From Nocardia brasiliensis NBRC 14402 (GTDB taxonomy: Bacteria > Actinomycetota > Actinomycetes > Mycobacteriales > Mycobacteriaceae), in the NCBI RefSeq assembly GCF_000308475.2, contig NZ_BAFT02000078.1:24686-88685 (forward strand): a stretch of 64,000 nucleotides of DNA, written 5' to 3'. Shown here piece by piece: positions 8,354 through 17,406 of the stretch. The notes beneath the pieces are model-generated. The model had not been told where the DNA came from. It made no database searches and saw nothing but the letters and a program-made list of their open reading frames with translations. The translations under genes and the position numbers were made by a program. How positions within the stretch are numbered: the first letter of the stretch is position 1; each line of letters opens with the position of its first letter.

Positions 8354-10464
8354 CCGCGTGGGCACGATTCGTCAGCGCCCGGCCACGCACGGTGCTCGCC
8401 GTCGTGGTCGGGGCGATGCTGCTGTTCGGGCTGCTCGGCATGAACACCGCCGACAAGGTGAGCGCCGCCGGATTCACCGATCCGCACAGCGAATCCGCCG
8501 CGGTCGACCGGCTGGTGCGCGCGCACTTCGGCCCGCAGACCCCGGACGCGGTCGCGCTCTACACCGCACCGGCCGGGCAGACGCTCGACGATATCGGCCC
8601 CGCCGTGCAGCAGTCGCTCGCCCGGATCGATCCCGCGCTGCTGCAAAAACCGATCGAAACCTATTGGAACAGTGTGCCGCCGCGCAAACAGTTCCTGCGC
8701 TCGGCCGACAACCGGCAGGCCCTGGCCGCGGTGTATCTGGCCGGTGACGACAACCGCCGGGTCGCCGCATACCCGGATATCGAAGCGGCACTACAGGTTC
8801 CGGGCATCGACACGAAGCTGTCCGGCTACAGCGCACTGGCCACGCAGATCAACAAGCAGTCCCAGCACGACCTGGTGCGGGCCGAATCCCTTTCGCTGCC
8901 ACTGACGCTGCTCATCCTGGTGCTGGTATTCGGCGGGGTGGTCGCGGCCTCGTTCCCGGTGGCGGTCGGCGTGCTCGCGGTGCTCGGCGCGATGGGCACC
9001 ATCCGGGTGCTCACCGAGTTCACCGAGGTCAGCACGTTCGCGGTGAATATCGCCTCGCTGCTCGGCCTGGGTATGGCGATCGACTACGGGCTGTTCCTGG
9101 TGACCAGATTCCGCGAGGAACGCGCGAACGGGCGCGAGCTCACGGCCGCGATCGAACGCACCTGTGCCACCGCGGGCCGCACTGTCGCGTTCTCGGCCCT
9201 GCTGCTGATCTGTGCGTTCGCGGGCACTTTCGTCTTCCCGCAAGCCGTGCTGCGCTCGCTCGGGTTCGGCGCGATCGCGGCGGTCGCACTGGCGGCCGGA
9301 CTTTCGCTGACCGTCCTGCCCGCCATGCTCGCGCTGTTCGGCCACCGCATCGGCAAGGCCGCGGAAAAGGATCGGACCGAACGCTTCTGGGGTCGCGTGG
9401 TGGACGCCGTGCTGCGCAGGCCGGGTCTGGTCACGGTGGTGGTGGGCGTCGTGCTGGTACTGCTCGCACTGCCGCTGACGGGTGCGAAACTCGGCGACAT
9501 CGACCATCGCGCGCTGCCCGTCGGCAACGAGATGCGTGCCACCGTCGAAGAACTCACCGCCGGCTTCCCCGCCGCGAGCAGCGGTGTCACCGCCGTCCTG
9601 CAGGGTGACAACGGTCCTCCGCAGTCGGCGGCCGTGGACGCGGCGAACACCGCGCTCGGCCGGGTCGAGGGCGTCGGTCAGGTGCTCCAGGTCGGCCGCG
9701 CCGACGACTTCGTGGTCTTCCACCTCTTCCTCGACGCCACCGACCGCAGCGAAAGGGCAACGGCCACGGTCGAAGACCTGCGCGCGCTGACCCCGCCGGA
9801 CGGCACGGCGCTGCGCCTCGGCGGCGATACCGCCGCCACCCTGGACAGCGTGCACTCCATCGTGCGCGGCATGCCGTGGATGATCCTGGTGATGGTGGCC
9901 GCCACGGTCGTGCTGCTCGCGGCCGCGTTCCGCTCGATCGTGTTGCCGCTCAAGGCCGTCGCGATGGCCTTCCTGAGCCTCGCCGCCACTTTCGGCGTGC
10001 TCACCTGGATCTTCGGCGAGGGCCACCTCGCGGGCGTGCTCGGCGTCAGCCCCGGTCCGCTGGCCGCAGGCATGCTCGTGCTGATCATCGCCGTCGTGTT
10101 CGGACTGTCCACCGACTACGAGGTATTCCTGCTGTCCCGCATGGTCGAAGCGCACGCCGCGGGCGCCGACACCGCCGGCGCGGTGCGCGTCGGCACGCTC
10201 AAGACCGCCCGCGTCATCACCGCCGCGGCCACCCTGCTGGTCATCGTCACCGGCGCGTTCACGCTTTCGCCGTTGACGCCCATGCGCTTTCTCGGCCTGG
10301 GCATGATCGTCGCGCTGCTGATCGACGCCACGCTGGTGCGCATGCTGCTGGTGCCCGCGCTGGTGAAACTGATGGGCCCGGCCAACTGGTGGCACCCGTC
10401 GCGCCGGCCGCGCCGGGTGTCCGCCACGGTCGAACGGGTGCAGGAGTCCACTTCGATCGGCTGA
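8350..10464 (+). CDS. MMPL/RND family lipid transporter
   Basis: A 704-residue RND-superfamily transporter of the MmpL kind, shorter than the largest MmpL proteins. It has two repeats, each with one membrane helix, a periplasmic loop and five further helices. The proton-relay Asp-Tyr pairs are visible in both halves: Asp245-Tyr246 (GMAIDYGLFL) and Asp589-Tyr590 (LSTDYEVFLL). Its ATG overlaps the acyltransferase stop, so it belongs to the operon. MmpL proteins carry lipids across the inner membrane of mycolic-acid bacteria, which makes this the probable exporter of the lactone product. The C-terminal tail is short and basic. Confidence 0.85.
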   Translation: MTAWARFVSARPRTVLAVVVGAMLLFGLLGMNTADKVSAAGFTDPHSESAAVDRLVRAHFGPQTPDAVALYTAPAGQTLDDIGPAVQQSLARIDPALLQKPIETYWNSVPPRKQFLRSADNRQALAAVYLAGDDNRRVAAYPDIEAALQVPGIDTKLSGYSALATQINKQSQHDLVRAESLSLPLTLLILVLVFGGVVAASFPVAVGVLAVLGAMGTIRVLTEFTEVSTFAVNIASLLGLGMAIDYGLFLVTRFREERANGRELTAAIERTCATAGRTVAFSALLLICAFAGTFVFPQAVLRSLGFGAIAAVALAAGLSLTVLPAMLALFGHRIGKAAEKDRTERFWGRVVDAVLRRPGLVTVVVGVVLVLLALPLTGAKLGDIDHRALPVGNEMRATVEELTAGFPAASSGVTAVLQGDNGPPQSAAVDAANTALGRVEGVGQVLQVGRADDFVVFHLFLDATDRSERATATVEDLRALTPPDGTALRLGGDTAATLDSVHSIVRGMPWMILVMVAATVVLLAAAFRSIVLPLKAVAMAFLSLAATFGVLTWIFGEGHLAGVLGVSPGPLAAGMLVLIIAVVFGLSTDYEVFLLSRMVEAHAAGADTAGAVRVGTLKTARVITAAATLLVIVTGAFTLSPLTPMRFLGLGMIVALLIDATLVRMLLVPALVKLMGPANWWHPSRRPRRVSATVERVQESTSIG

Positions 10465-10547
10465 ATCGCAGGTATTTCCAGAAAGATCGCGCGCCACGCC
10501 GCAGCGAAGATTGCAATACATCCGATCACTCCGCAGGCTTGGCACCC

Positions 10548-10748
10548 ATGTCCGCCCCCTGCCCCGCCTGCTCCTGGCCGTCGCCGATGCTCGTCTCCCG
10601 GCATGGGGCGGTGCGCTATCTGCGCTGCGTGTGCGGGAGATTCCTGGTGGCGCACGGGGACGGGGTGAACCTGCTGAGCGGCCGAAGTGCTTGCGCCGCA
10701 CCGAAGGTCGCCGAGCATCTGGAGTTGATTCCGCTGCCCGAAGCCTGA
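10548..10748 (+). CDS. Small cysteine-rich hypothetical protein
   Basis: A 66-residue protein beginning MSAPCPACSW, with a second pair in YLRCVCGRFL. The CPxC and CxC spacing over about 30 residues looks like a compact zinc-ribbon. It starts 83 bases after the transporter stop on the same strand with no clear ribosome binding site. No function can be assigned. The opposite-strand flavoprotein ends 16 bases beyond its stop. Confidence 0.5.
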   Translation: MSAPCPACSWPSPMLVSRHGAVRYLRCVCGRFLVAHGDGVNLLSGRSACAAPKVAEHLELIPLPEA

Positions 10749-10764
10749 CGGACCTCCGAGGGGT

Positions 10765-11793
10765 TCACAGTCCGTGCCGGTGCGCACCGGTCACCAGCTC
10801 GGCGACGCGCGCTTCCATGCGCGCCGAGAACGGATCCTCGATCGCGCGCCGGTAGGCCGCGACGGCCGCGCGGGTATCTGCGCCGACCAGATCGGCATTG
10901 AGCTGCGCCGCGGCGAATGCGCCTGCCGCCGCGGCGTTGCCGACCTGCGCCGCCGGATCCGTGACATTGCCCGCGGCCCAGACGCCGGCCGCCTCGGTCC
11001 GTCCGGTGGCATCGACCGGGAGGTGCACGCCGAGGCCGGACGGATGCGCCACCGCCCGCAGCCCGATCCCGTCCAGGAAACCGGCGCGCGCGACCATCGT
11101 CGGCTGCACGGCGAGCACGGTGCGCTCGACCACCGTGCCGTCGCTCAGGCGGACACCGGTCAGTCGATCGTCGGTGACGACCAGTTCCGCCACTTCGCCT
11201 GGCACCACCTTGATTCCGCGCGCCGCGAGCTGTTCGGCCGCTTCGCCGACCGGCGGTGCCGCGGTGTGCGCGAAGAACACGACATCGCTGCTCAACTGCC
11301 GGAACAGCAACGCCTGGTGCACCGCCATCGGCCCGGTCGCCAGCACGCCGATGGCCTGGTCCCGGACCTCCCAGCCATGGCAGTACGGACAGTGCACGAG
11401 GTCGCGGCCCCACCGCGCGGACAGGCCGGGGATCTCGGGCAGCTCGTCCACCAGCCCGGTCGTCACGAGCAGCCGACGGGCCCGGAACGTGCGGCCATCG
11501 GTCAGCGTCACCACGAATCCGTCGGCGGCACCGGTCACCGCATCGACCTCGCCCGCCAGCACCGCACCGCCGTAGCCACGCACCTCCGCCCGGCCCAGCT
11601 CGAGCAGTTCGCCGGGCGGCATCCCGTCGCGCGCGAGCAACCCGTGCACGCCTTCGGCCGGTGCGTTGCGCGGGTCGCCCGCGTCGATCACCAGCACCGA
11701 CCGCCTGGCCCGCGCCAGCATCAGCGCACCGTTCAACCCGGCGGCACCGCCGCCGATCACCACCACGTCGTAGCCGTCTTGCTGTTCAGTCAC
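10765..11793 (-). CDS. Thioredoxin-reductase-like FAD/NAD(P)-dependent oxidoreductase
   Basis: A 342-residue two-dinucleotide-fold flavoprotein. The FAD-binding VVIGGGAAGLNGALML is near the N terminus and the redox pair CPYC follows at about residue 135 (HCPYCHGWEVRD), as in thioredoxin reductases and related disulfide oxidoreductases. WAAGNVTDPAAQVGNAAAAG is the C-terminal FAD motif. No thioredoxin gene is adjacent, so the disulfide partner is unknown; it could equally be a dedicated small-molecule oxidase of the GliT/HlmI kind. GTG 11793 is preferred over GTG 11802 because GGAGGT lies seven bases upstream of it, while the longer form would start inside that site. Confidence 0.82.
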   Translation of the reverse strand: MTEQQDGYDVVVIGGGAAGLNGALMLARARRSVLVIDAGDPRNAPAEGVHGLLARDGMPPGELLELGRAEVRGYGGAVLAGEVDAVTGAADGFVVTLTDGRTFRARRLLVTTGLVDELPEIPGLSARWGRDLVHCPYCHGWEVRDQAIGVLATGPMAVHQALLFRQLSSDVVFFAHTAAPPVGEAAEQLAARGIKVVPGEVAELVVTDDRLTGVRLSDGTVVERTVLAVQPTMVARAGFLDGIGLRAVAHPSGLGVHLPVDATGRTEAAGVWAAGNVTDPAAQVGNAAAAGAFAAAQLNADLVGADTRAAVAAYRRAIEDPFSARMEARVAELVTGAHRHGL

Positions 11794-12029
11794 CGTGACC
11801 ACCTCCGCTCACCACCATGCGAGCGACCGCACCGAAACCGCAACTTCTGTTGCCATATCGGCAATATCTGCCCGGGCCGAAATCCGGTCGACCGCGGGCC
11901 GGCCGCTCGGTACTCTCCGATGCTATGGAGTGATGCCGAGTGCGCCCGCCCGGACAGCGCTGCCGCCGTGTCGGATTCAGCGCGCGGACGGCGCTGCCCG
12001 CACCCCGCACTCCGATCGAGGGACACCCC

Positions 12030-12779
12030 ATGACCGATCAAGAATTTCTTTCCCGCGTCGCCGCGCGCCTGGCCGCCCTGCCCGGCACCCGGGCGGTGAC
12101 GCTCGGCGGCTCCCGCGCCCAGGGCACCCACACGCCCGAGAGCGACTGGGATCTGGCCATCTATTACCGAGGCACGTTCGACCCCCGCGCCCTCCGTGAA
12201 ATCGGTTGGGACGGTGAGGTATCCGAGCTGGGCGGCTGGGGCGGCGGCGTCTTCAACGGCGGCGGCTGGTTCACCATCGAGGGCCGCAAGGTCGACGTGC
12301 ACTATCGCGACCTGAACGTGGTCGAACACGAACTCGCCGAGGCCGAGCAGGGCCGATTCCATTGGGAGCCACTGATGTTCCATCTGGCGGGCATCCCGAG
12401 CTATCTGCTGGTGGCCGAACTCGCCGTCAACGAGGTGCTGCACGGCACCCTCCCCCGGCCCGGCTACCCGCCGGCCTTGCGTACCGCCGCCCCGCCGATC
12501 TGGCGTAACCGGGCCGAGCTGACCCTTCGTTACGCCACGGACGCCTACGTGCATCGCGGCCAGGCCACCGAGGTCGCCGGGTCCATCGCCATCGCCGCGA
12601 TGGCCACGGCGCACGCGATCCTCGCGGCGCGCGGGGAATGGGTCGTCAACGAGAAGCGGCTGCTGGCCCGCGCGGGCCTGCGCGATATCGATGCGATCGT
12701 AGGGCAGTTGACACCGGACCCGGCATCGCTGGCGCAGCGGATCGCATCGGTGCAGCGCATGCTGACCGCCGCGCGCTGA
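12030..12779 (+). CDS. MNT-type nucleotidyltransferase domain protein
   Basis: A 249-residue protein with the polymerase-beta-like nucleotidyltransferase signature GGSRAQGTHTPESDWDLAIYY at residues 25-45, where the Asp pair binds metal. A third acidic residue is likely Asp90 (GRKVDVHYRD). The rest is helical, with a C-terminal region resembling kanamycin-nucleotidyltransferase-like helical domains. Such proteins transfer NMP to small molecules, proteins or tRNA; the substrate cannot be told. It is a stand-alone gene with GAGGGA before the ATG and no partner HEPN antitoxin gene next to it. Confidence 0.75.
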   Translation: MTDQEFLSRVAARLAALPGTRAVTLGGSRAQGTHTPESDWDLAIYYRGTFDPRALREIGWDGEVSELGGWGGGVFNGGGWFTIEGRKVDVHYRDLNVVEHELAEAEQGRFHWEPLMFHLAGIPSYLLVAELAVNEVLHGTLPRPGYPPALRTAAPPIWRNRAELTLRYATDAYVHRGQATEVAGSIAIAAMATAHAILAARGEWVVNEKRLLARAGLRDIDAIVGQLTPDPASLAQRIASVQRMLTAAR

Positions 12780-12985
12780 CCGCCCACCTGCGACGACATG
12801 GTTTCGTCGCCGTCGCGTCACGGAGATGTTCCGCCGCGCGGCCTACCCGTTTGCCTGATCGTGGTTCGGCACGTGCATCCTGTACTCGAACAGATTGAAT
12901 CCTTTGGATTGCCCGACTGCCGACGAGACCAGTGTCACCGGATGCGGTTCGGCGGACCGTCCCGACGACAGTGAGAGCAGGACCG

Positions 12986-14026
12986 ATGCGGCCTGTGGTG
13001 ATGGAAGGCGTCGCGGCACGGCGCGGCAGCGAATACGCGGTATTGCTGCGTCGCGTGCGACAGGCCGGGTTGCTCGACCGGCGGCCGCGCTACTACGCGT
13101 GGAAGAGCGCGGTGACCGCCGCCGCCTACGTGGGCGGCTGGCTGGTGTTCGTGCTGCTCGGCGATTCGTGGTGGCAGTTGGGCGTCGCGGCGTTCCTCGG
13201 AATCATGTTCGCCCAGTTCGCTTTTCTCGGTCACGACGCCGGGCACAAACAGATCTTCGCGAGCCGGCGCGCCAACTATCTGTACGGGTTGATCTTCGGC
13301 AACCTCGGAATCGGGGTGAGCATCGGCTGGTGGACCAGCAACCACAACCGCCATCACGCGCACCCCAACACCGAGGACGCCGATCCCGACATCATGGGCG
13401 TGCTGGCGCACTCCGGTGCGCGCGCCCGGGCCGAACGAAGTTGGCGGCGGCTGATCTTCCGGTATCAGGCCTGGTTGTTCTTTCCGATGCTGCTGCTCGA
13501 GGGCGGCAGTCTGCATTTCGCGAGTGCCCGCGCGGCATTGCGCTGGCCGATCCCGAACCGCCGTGCCGAAGCGGCATTGCTGGCGCTGCACGCCGTGGTC
13601 TATCTGGGCACGGTGTTCGTGGTCCTGTCGCCGGTCAAGGCGCTGGTGTTCATCGCCGTGCAGCAGGGGCTGTTCGGGCTGTATATGGGCTGCACCTTCG
13701 CGCCGAATCACAAAGGCATGGCGGTACTTCCGGCCGGCGACCGCACCGACTTCCTGCGCAAACAAGTGCTCACCTCCCGTAACGTCCGCGGTGGCGTCTT
13801 CATCGATGCGGCGCTGGGCGGCTTGAACTATCAGATCGAACACCACCTGTTCCCCTCGATGCCGCGGGCCAACCTGCGCCGGGCCCAGCCCATGGTCGCC
13901 GAGTTCTGCGCCGAGATCGGCGTGCCGTATTGCGAGACCAGCCTGCTCCGCTCCTACGCCGAGGCGCTGCGCCATCTCGACGCCGTCGGCAAGCACACCA
14001 GGGCGCCCGCGGAATCCGCTGCCTGA
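12986..14026 (+). CDS. Membrane acyl-lipid/acyl-CoA fatty acid desaturase
   Basis: A 346-residue membrane di-iron desaturase. The three histidine boxes are all present: HDAGHKQ, NRHHAHPN and QIEHHLFPSMP. The third box in the form QIEHH is typical of front-end and linoleoyl-CoA-type desaturases. Two hydrophobic hairpins separate the boxes (about residues 40-70 and 195-235). No cytochrome b5 domain is fused, so electrons must come from a separate reductase; the flavin reductase at 22-900 is one candidate in the window but is not adjacent. ATG 12986 follows AGGA; an in-frame ATG lies 18 codons upstream at 12932. Confidence 0.85.
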   Translation: MRPVVMEGVAARRGSEYAVLLRRVRQAGLLDRRPRYYAWKSAVTAAAYVGGWLVFVLLGDSWWQLGVAAFLGIMFAQFAFLGHDAGHKQIFASRRANYLYGLIFGNLGIGVSIGWWTSNHNRHHAHPNTEDADPDIMGVLAHSGARARAERSWRRLIFRYQAWLFFPMLLLEGGSLHFASARAALRWPIPNRRAEAALLALHAVVYLGTVFVVLSPVKALVFIAVQQGLFGLYMGCTFAPNHKGMAVLPAGDRTDFLRKQVLTSRNVRGGVFIDAALGGLNYQIEHHLFPSMPRANLRRAQPMVAEFCAEIGVPYCETSLLRSYAEALRHLDAVGKHTRAPAESAA

Positions 14027-14146
14027 CACCGGCTGTCGGGCGATCGACGGACATACACGGCACCCCGGGCGCTGCGAAACTCATCGAGAGAGCTGTGGCG
14101 GCGCGCTACCCGCCGCCACGGCAACGCTGCGGTAGGTGAGGTTCCG

Positions 14147-15145
14147 ATGGGATTCTTCGGTCGAAAGTCCGAGCTGCGCACGGGTTTCGAGCACGAGTAC
14201 GTCACACTGCCCGACCCCGGCCTGCCCGACGCGGAGACCCGGCAGGTGCTGTATCGGGCGTTGTGCGAGATCGGCTTGGCCGACATCGTCTTCGGGCCCG
14301 GTGACGTGCGGGAGTGTTTTCGTGCGCTGACCTCCGTCGCACCGGTCTTCCGGAACACCGTCTCCGACAACCGGATGCTCGGGCGCTTTTCTGGCGAGCC
14401 GGACGTCTTCTGGTATGCGCTGCAGGGTTCGGCGGGTGCCGCGATCGTGATGTCCTTCGGACCGGAGAGCGAGGACAGCTTCCGGCAGGTGCAGATCGAC
14501 GGCCCGCTGAGCAGGACCGCGCTGCAAACCCCGTTCGAATGGGGCACCGTGCTGGGCCTCGGCGCCTCGGTGCCGGTCGGTTTCGCGCGGATCTTCGCCG
14601 ACGCCACGCTGCAACCGCTGTCGGCGCTGCCGGGTCTCGAGCACTTCCGTCAGCCGGACGAAAACGGTTCGGGCGCAGGGTCTCCCGCCGACGAACCGAC
14701 CATCATGCTGCCGCAACCACCGCCCGAGCTGCCGATCCAGATCGGCTATCGCCTGCTCGCGACCGCGCCGCAGAGCGTCCTGGTGTACTCCGCGGCCACG
14801 TTGAGCGAGACCTTCGCCGGGGTGTACTCGGCCGCACCGGTTTTCGGTGCGACGTCGCTCGCGTTCGAGGACGGCTGGGTCGGCGCGTTGCCCGCGCCGT
14901 CGGTGCAGTGGTTCGGTGTGGACGGACCCGCCGGGTCCGCCGTCGTGGTAACCGCCGCCACGAGTGCCGATTTCGCTTTCCTGAGCACCGAGGTCATGCC
15001 GCAGGTCGGCAGTCTGCCGTCGGCGTTCACCTGCGGTATCGCCGACCGGACCGTCGTACCGCAGTCCTTCGCCCGGCTGTTCACCAGGTCGGACCAGCGC
15101 CCGATCTGGGAACTGCCGGGCATGCGGCATCTGCGCCAACCCTGA
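14147..15145 (+). CDS. Internally duplicated hypothetical protein
   Basis: A 332-residue soluble protein without a recognised family. The two halves repeat each other: the first ends with SVPVGFARIFADATLQPLSA then LPGLEHFRQP, the second with VVPQSFARLFTRSDQRPIWE then LPGMRHLRQP. APVF...GSAGAAIVMS in the first matches APVF...GPAGSAVVVT in the second. The halves are joined by a short Pro-rich linker (EPTIMLPQPPPELP, around residue 185). This is a tandem duplication of a domain of about 150 residues. No signal peptide or membrane segment is seen. The start has GGTGAG upstream. It stands between a desaturase and a reductase on the same strand, with gaps of 120 and 136 bp. Confidence 0.75.
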   Translation: MGFFGRKSELRTGFEHEYVTLPDPGLPDAETRQVLYRALCEIGLADIVFGPGDVRECFRALTSVAPVFRNTVSDNRMLGRFSGEPDVFWYALQGSAGAAIVMSFGPESEDSFRQVQIDGPLSRTALQTPFEWGTVLGLGASVPVGFARIFADATLQPLSALPGLEHFRQPDENGSGAGSPADEPTIMLPQPPPELPIQIGYRLLATAPQSVLVYSAATLSETFAGVYSAAPVFGATSLAFEDGWVGALPAPSVQWFGVDGPAGSAVVVTAATSADFAFLSTEVMPQVGSLPSAFTCGIADRTVVPQSFARLFTRSDQRPIWELPGMRHLRQP

Positions 15146-15281
15146 GCGGATCTCCTTGGCCCGGTGCGTTTCCAGTGCCCATATCGGGCGACTTCGGCGA
15201 GCCACCGGCGTAGCGCGACCGGCGGCCGATGCGCGTCCAGTAGGGTCTGCGCGGTCAACGTACCGGACAGTGGAGGACGAC

Positions 15282-16304
15282 ATGAGTGAGCTCGTTCTGG
15301 TTACCGGCGGAACCGGCTATATCGCGGGGTGGTGCATCGTGTCGCTGCTCGAACGCGGCTACGACGTACGCACCACCGTGCGCAGCCCCGACCGGGAGCC
15401 GGCGGTGCGCCGCGCCGTCGCCACGGTCGTCGATCCCGCGGGCCGGTTGAGCTTCGCCACGGCCGATCTGCTGTCCGACGACGGCTGGGCCGACGCGGTC
15501 CGCGACGTCGACTACGTGCTGCATGTCGCCTCACCGCTGCGCGTCGACGCCGCAGAGAGTCCTGAAGCGCTGATCGCCGCGGCCCGCGACGGCGCACTGC
15601 GCGTCCTGCGCGCCGCGACCGCGGCCGGGGTGCGGCGGGTGGTCATGACGTCGGCGGCGAACGCGGCGAGCCCGTCGTCCTATGCCGCCGAGGGCATCAC
15701 CGACGAGACGCTGTGGACCGATCCCGACGATCCGACGCTCATCCCCTACCGGCGCTCGAAAACCCTTGCCGAGCGGGCAGCCTGGGATTTCATGGCGACC
15801 TACGACGGGCCCACCGAACTCACCACGGTGCTGCCCGGCGCGGTCTTCGGCCCGATCCTGAGCACCGGCACCACGGGTTCGGTCGATATCGTCGAGCGCA
15901 TGGTGTCGGGCAAGATGCCCGGCGTGCCGCGCATCGGACTCGAGATCGTCGACGTCCGCGATCTCGCCGACATCCACATCAAGGCGATGACCGCGCCCAC
16001 CGCCGCGGGCGAACGTTTCCTCGCCACCGGCGAATTCACCTGGATGCGCGATATGGCCCGCACCCTGCACCACGGTCTCGGCGCGCGCGGCAAACAGGTG
16101 TCCACCCGCCAGTTGCCGGATTTCGCGGTCAAACTCGCCGCCCGCTTCAGCGACGCACCGCTCGGCGAGATCACCCCGGCCCTCGGCCGGCGCAACCGGC
16201 ACAGCACCGACAAGGCCAAGCGCCTGCTCGACTGGCAACCCCGGCCCGCCGAGCAGACCGTCCTCGACTGCGCCAACAGCCTGATCGCGCACAGCGGCGC
16301 GTGA
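15282..16304 (+). CDS. Extended SDR, dihydroflavonol-4-reductase-like aldehyde reductase
   Basis: A 340-residue NAD(P)-dependent extended short-chain reductase. The nucleotide motif TGGTGYIAGW is at residues 8-17 and the active-site YxxxK in YRRSKTLAERA at about 150. It resembles dihydroflavonol-4-reductase and bacterial methylglyoxal/aldehyde reductases, which reduce carbonyls with NADPH; the substrate is not evident. GGAGG at 15272-15276 fixes the ATG at 15282. It is a single gene followed by hairpins. Confidence 0.83.
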   Translation: MSELVLVTGGTGYIAGWCIVSLLERGYDVRTTVRSPDREPAVRRAVATVVDPAGRLSFATADLLSDDGWADAVRDVDYVLHVASPLRVDAAESPEALIAAARDGALRVLRAATAAGVRRVVMTSAANAASPSSYAAEGITDETLWTDPDDPTLIPYRRSKTLAERAAWDFMATYDGPTELTTVLPGAVFGPILSTGTTGSVDIVERMVSGKMPGVPRIGLEIVDVRDLADIHIKAMTAPTAAGERFLATGEFTWMRDMARTLHHGLGARGKQVSTRQLPDFAVKLAARFSDAPLGEITPALGRRNRHSTDKAKRLLDWQPRPAEQTVLDCANSLIAHSGA

Positions 16305-16311
16305 GCGCGTC

Positions 16312-16363
16312 CGGCCCGCACCGGCGCGGCGGTGTGGGCCGAATCCGGCTCGGGCACAGCCGG
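16312..16363. terminator. Double hairpin between convergent genes
   Basis: CGGCCCGCACCG and CGGTGTGGGCCG pair with one mismatch around a 6-nt loop (16312-16341), and CCGGCT/AGCCGG forms a second hairpin (16345-16363). They lie between the reductase stop at 16304 and the nuclease stop at 16389. No U-run follows, as is usual for actinobacterial terminators, so either strand may be served. Confidence 0.6.
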
Positions 16364-16388
16364 ACTCACGATCCGAGCAGTCCGGAAC

Positions 16389-17234
16389 TCAGGACTGCGA
16401 AGACCCCGAACCGAGCACGTCCGGTGCGCCGAGCACCGTGTTCAGCAACTGCCCGAGCCGCTCCCCCGCGAGCCGCAGCCGGTTCTCGGCCACCGGCAGG
16501 AACTGCTGGGTGTACTCGTCGCCGATGGTGGACGAGGCCGGATAGAAGCCGGGCGTGTTCACCACCCGGCAACTGTCCTCGGCCCATTGCACCGGATCGC
16601 TGTCCGGCTGCGCGGGCGGCAAGGCGGGCGCGGGCAGCGCCAGCAGCCGTTGCAGCTCCTCGGCGTCGCTCGCGTGCCGGGTGTCGAGCAACCGGCTGTC
16701 CCATACCGAATGCAGGTTGGTGGCCTTGCCGAGGTAGGTGACCCGGAACTCGTTGCCGCCGCGGTCGCGGGCATACCCGGCGTGCAGCGGCTGGTGGATG
16801 TCGCCGACGAAATGCACGACGAACTTCAGCGCCTGCGCGCGCTCGGCGTCCGCGCGCGAGCGGTCGGCCAGGATCTTCGTCTGCGCGCGCAACGCGTCGA
16901 CCACGTTGTCGCCGTTGTTCCCGTTCACCGCCGCGTCGTAGACGCAGCCGTTCTCCCCGATGTTCACATAATGCCACGGCGCGGAACGTTTCCCGAGGTC
17001 CGGGTCGTCCCGGCGCACCTCGTCGGCCCAGTTGGCCACCCCGGCCAGCGTCGGATCCGCCTCGCCGGCCAGCAGCCGCGAGACCTGATCCCGGGCCGCC
17101 GGGTCGAGCCGGAGGTCGGCGATCGCGCCGACCGTGTTGTGCCCCTGCACGCCCCACGCGTTCGCGGGCGGCGCAACGGCGAACAGGATGGCTCCGAGCG
17201 CACACACGCCCGCTAGAGCAGCTCTACCTCGCAT
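16389..17234 (-). CDS. Secreted S1/P1-family nuclease
   Basis: A 281-residue zinc-dependent nuclease. A signal peptide (MRGRAALAGVCALGAILFAVAPPANA) is followed directly by Trp, the residue whose amino group ligates zinc in S1/P1 nucleases. Other ligand motifs are visible: GHNTVG after the N terminus, NWADEVR, PWHYVN, HFVGDIHQPLHAG and GGNEFRVTYLGKATNLHSVWD. It should degrade single-stranded DNA or RNA, or act as a 3'-nucleotidase, outside the cell. The length is normal for the family. Confidence 0.88.
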   Translation of the reverse strand: MRGRAALAGVCALGAILFAVAPPANAWGVQGHNTVGAIADLRLDPAARDQVSRLLAGEADPTLAGVANWADEVRRDDPDLGKRSAPWHYVNIGENGCVYDAAVNGNNGDNVVDALRAQTKILADRSRADAERAQALKFVVHFVGDIHQPLHAGYARDRGGNEFRVTYLGKATNLHSVWDSRLLDTRHASDAEELQRLLALPAPALPPAQPDSDPVQWAEDSCRVVNTPGFYPASSTIGDEYTQQFLPVAENRLRLAGERLGQLLNTVLGAPDVLGSGSSQS

Positions 17235-17406
17235 CGAGAAGAATCCTTTCGACCAGCGTCCGATGGCCCCGACCGTGCACGATCCCTACGGCTCAGAGTC
17301 TCCGCGACAATTTCCATCCAGAACTGAACACCGGATAAACAGTGTGCGACAAGACCGTCGCCCACGGTGCCCGAATTGTCGGTGCCCACTGGCACACTCG
17401 GCGTTC

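Noticed and set aside
8791..10701. A 636-codon minus-strand frame opposite the MmpL gene
   Set aside because: Antisense of the transporter, extremely His/Arg/Gln-rich and without hydrophobic or catalytic segments.
12895..13782. A 295-codon frame overlapping the desaturase gene on the same strand
   Set aside because: It is a +1 shadow of the desaturase; the histidine boxes are in the other frame.
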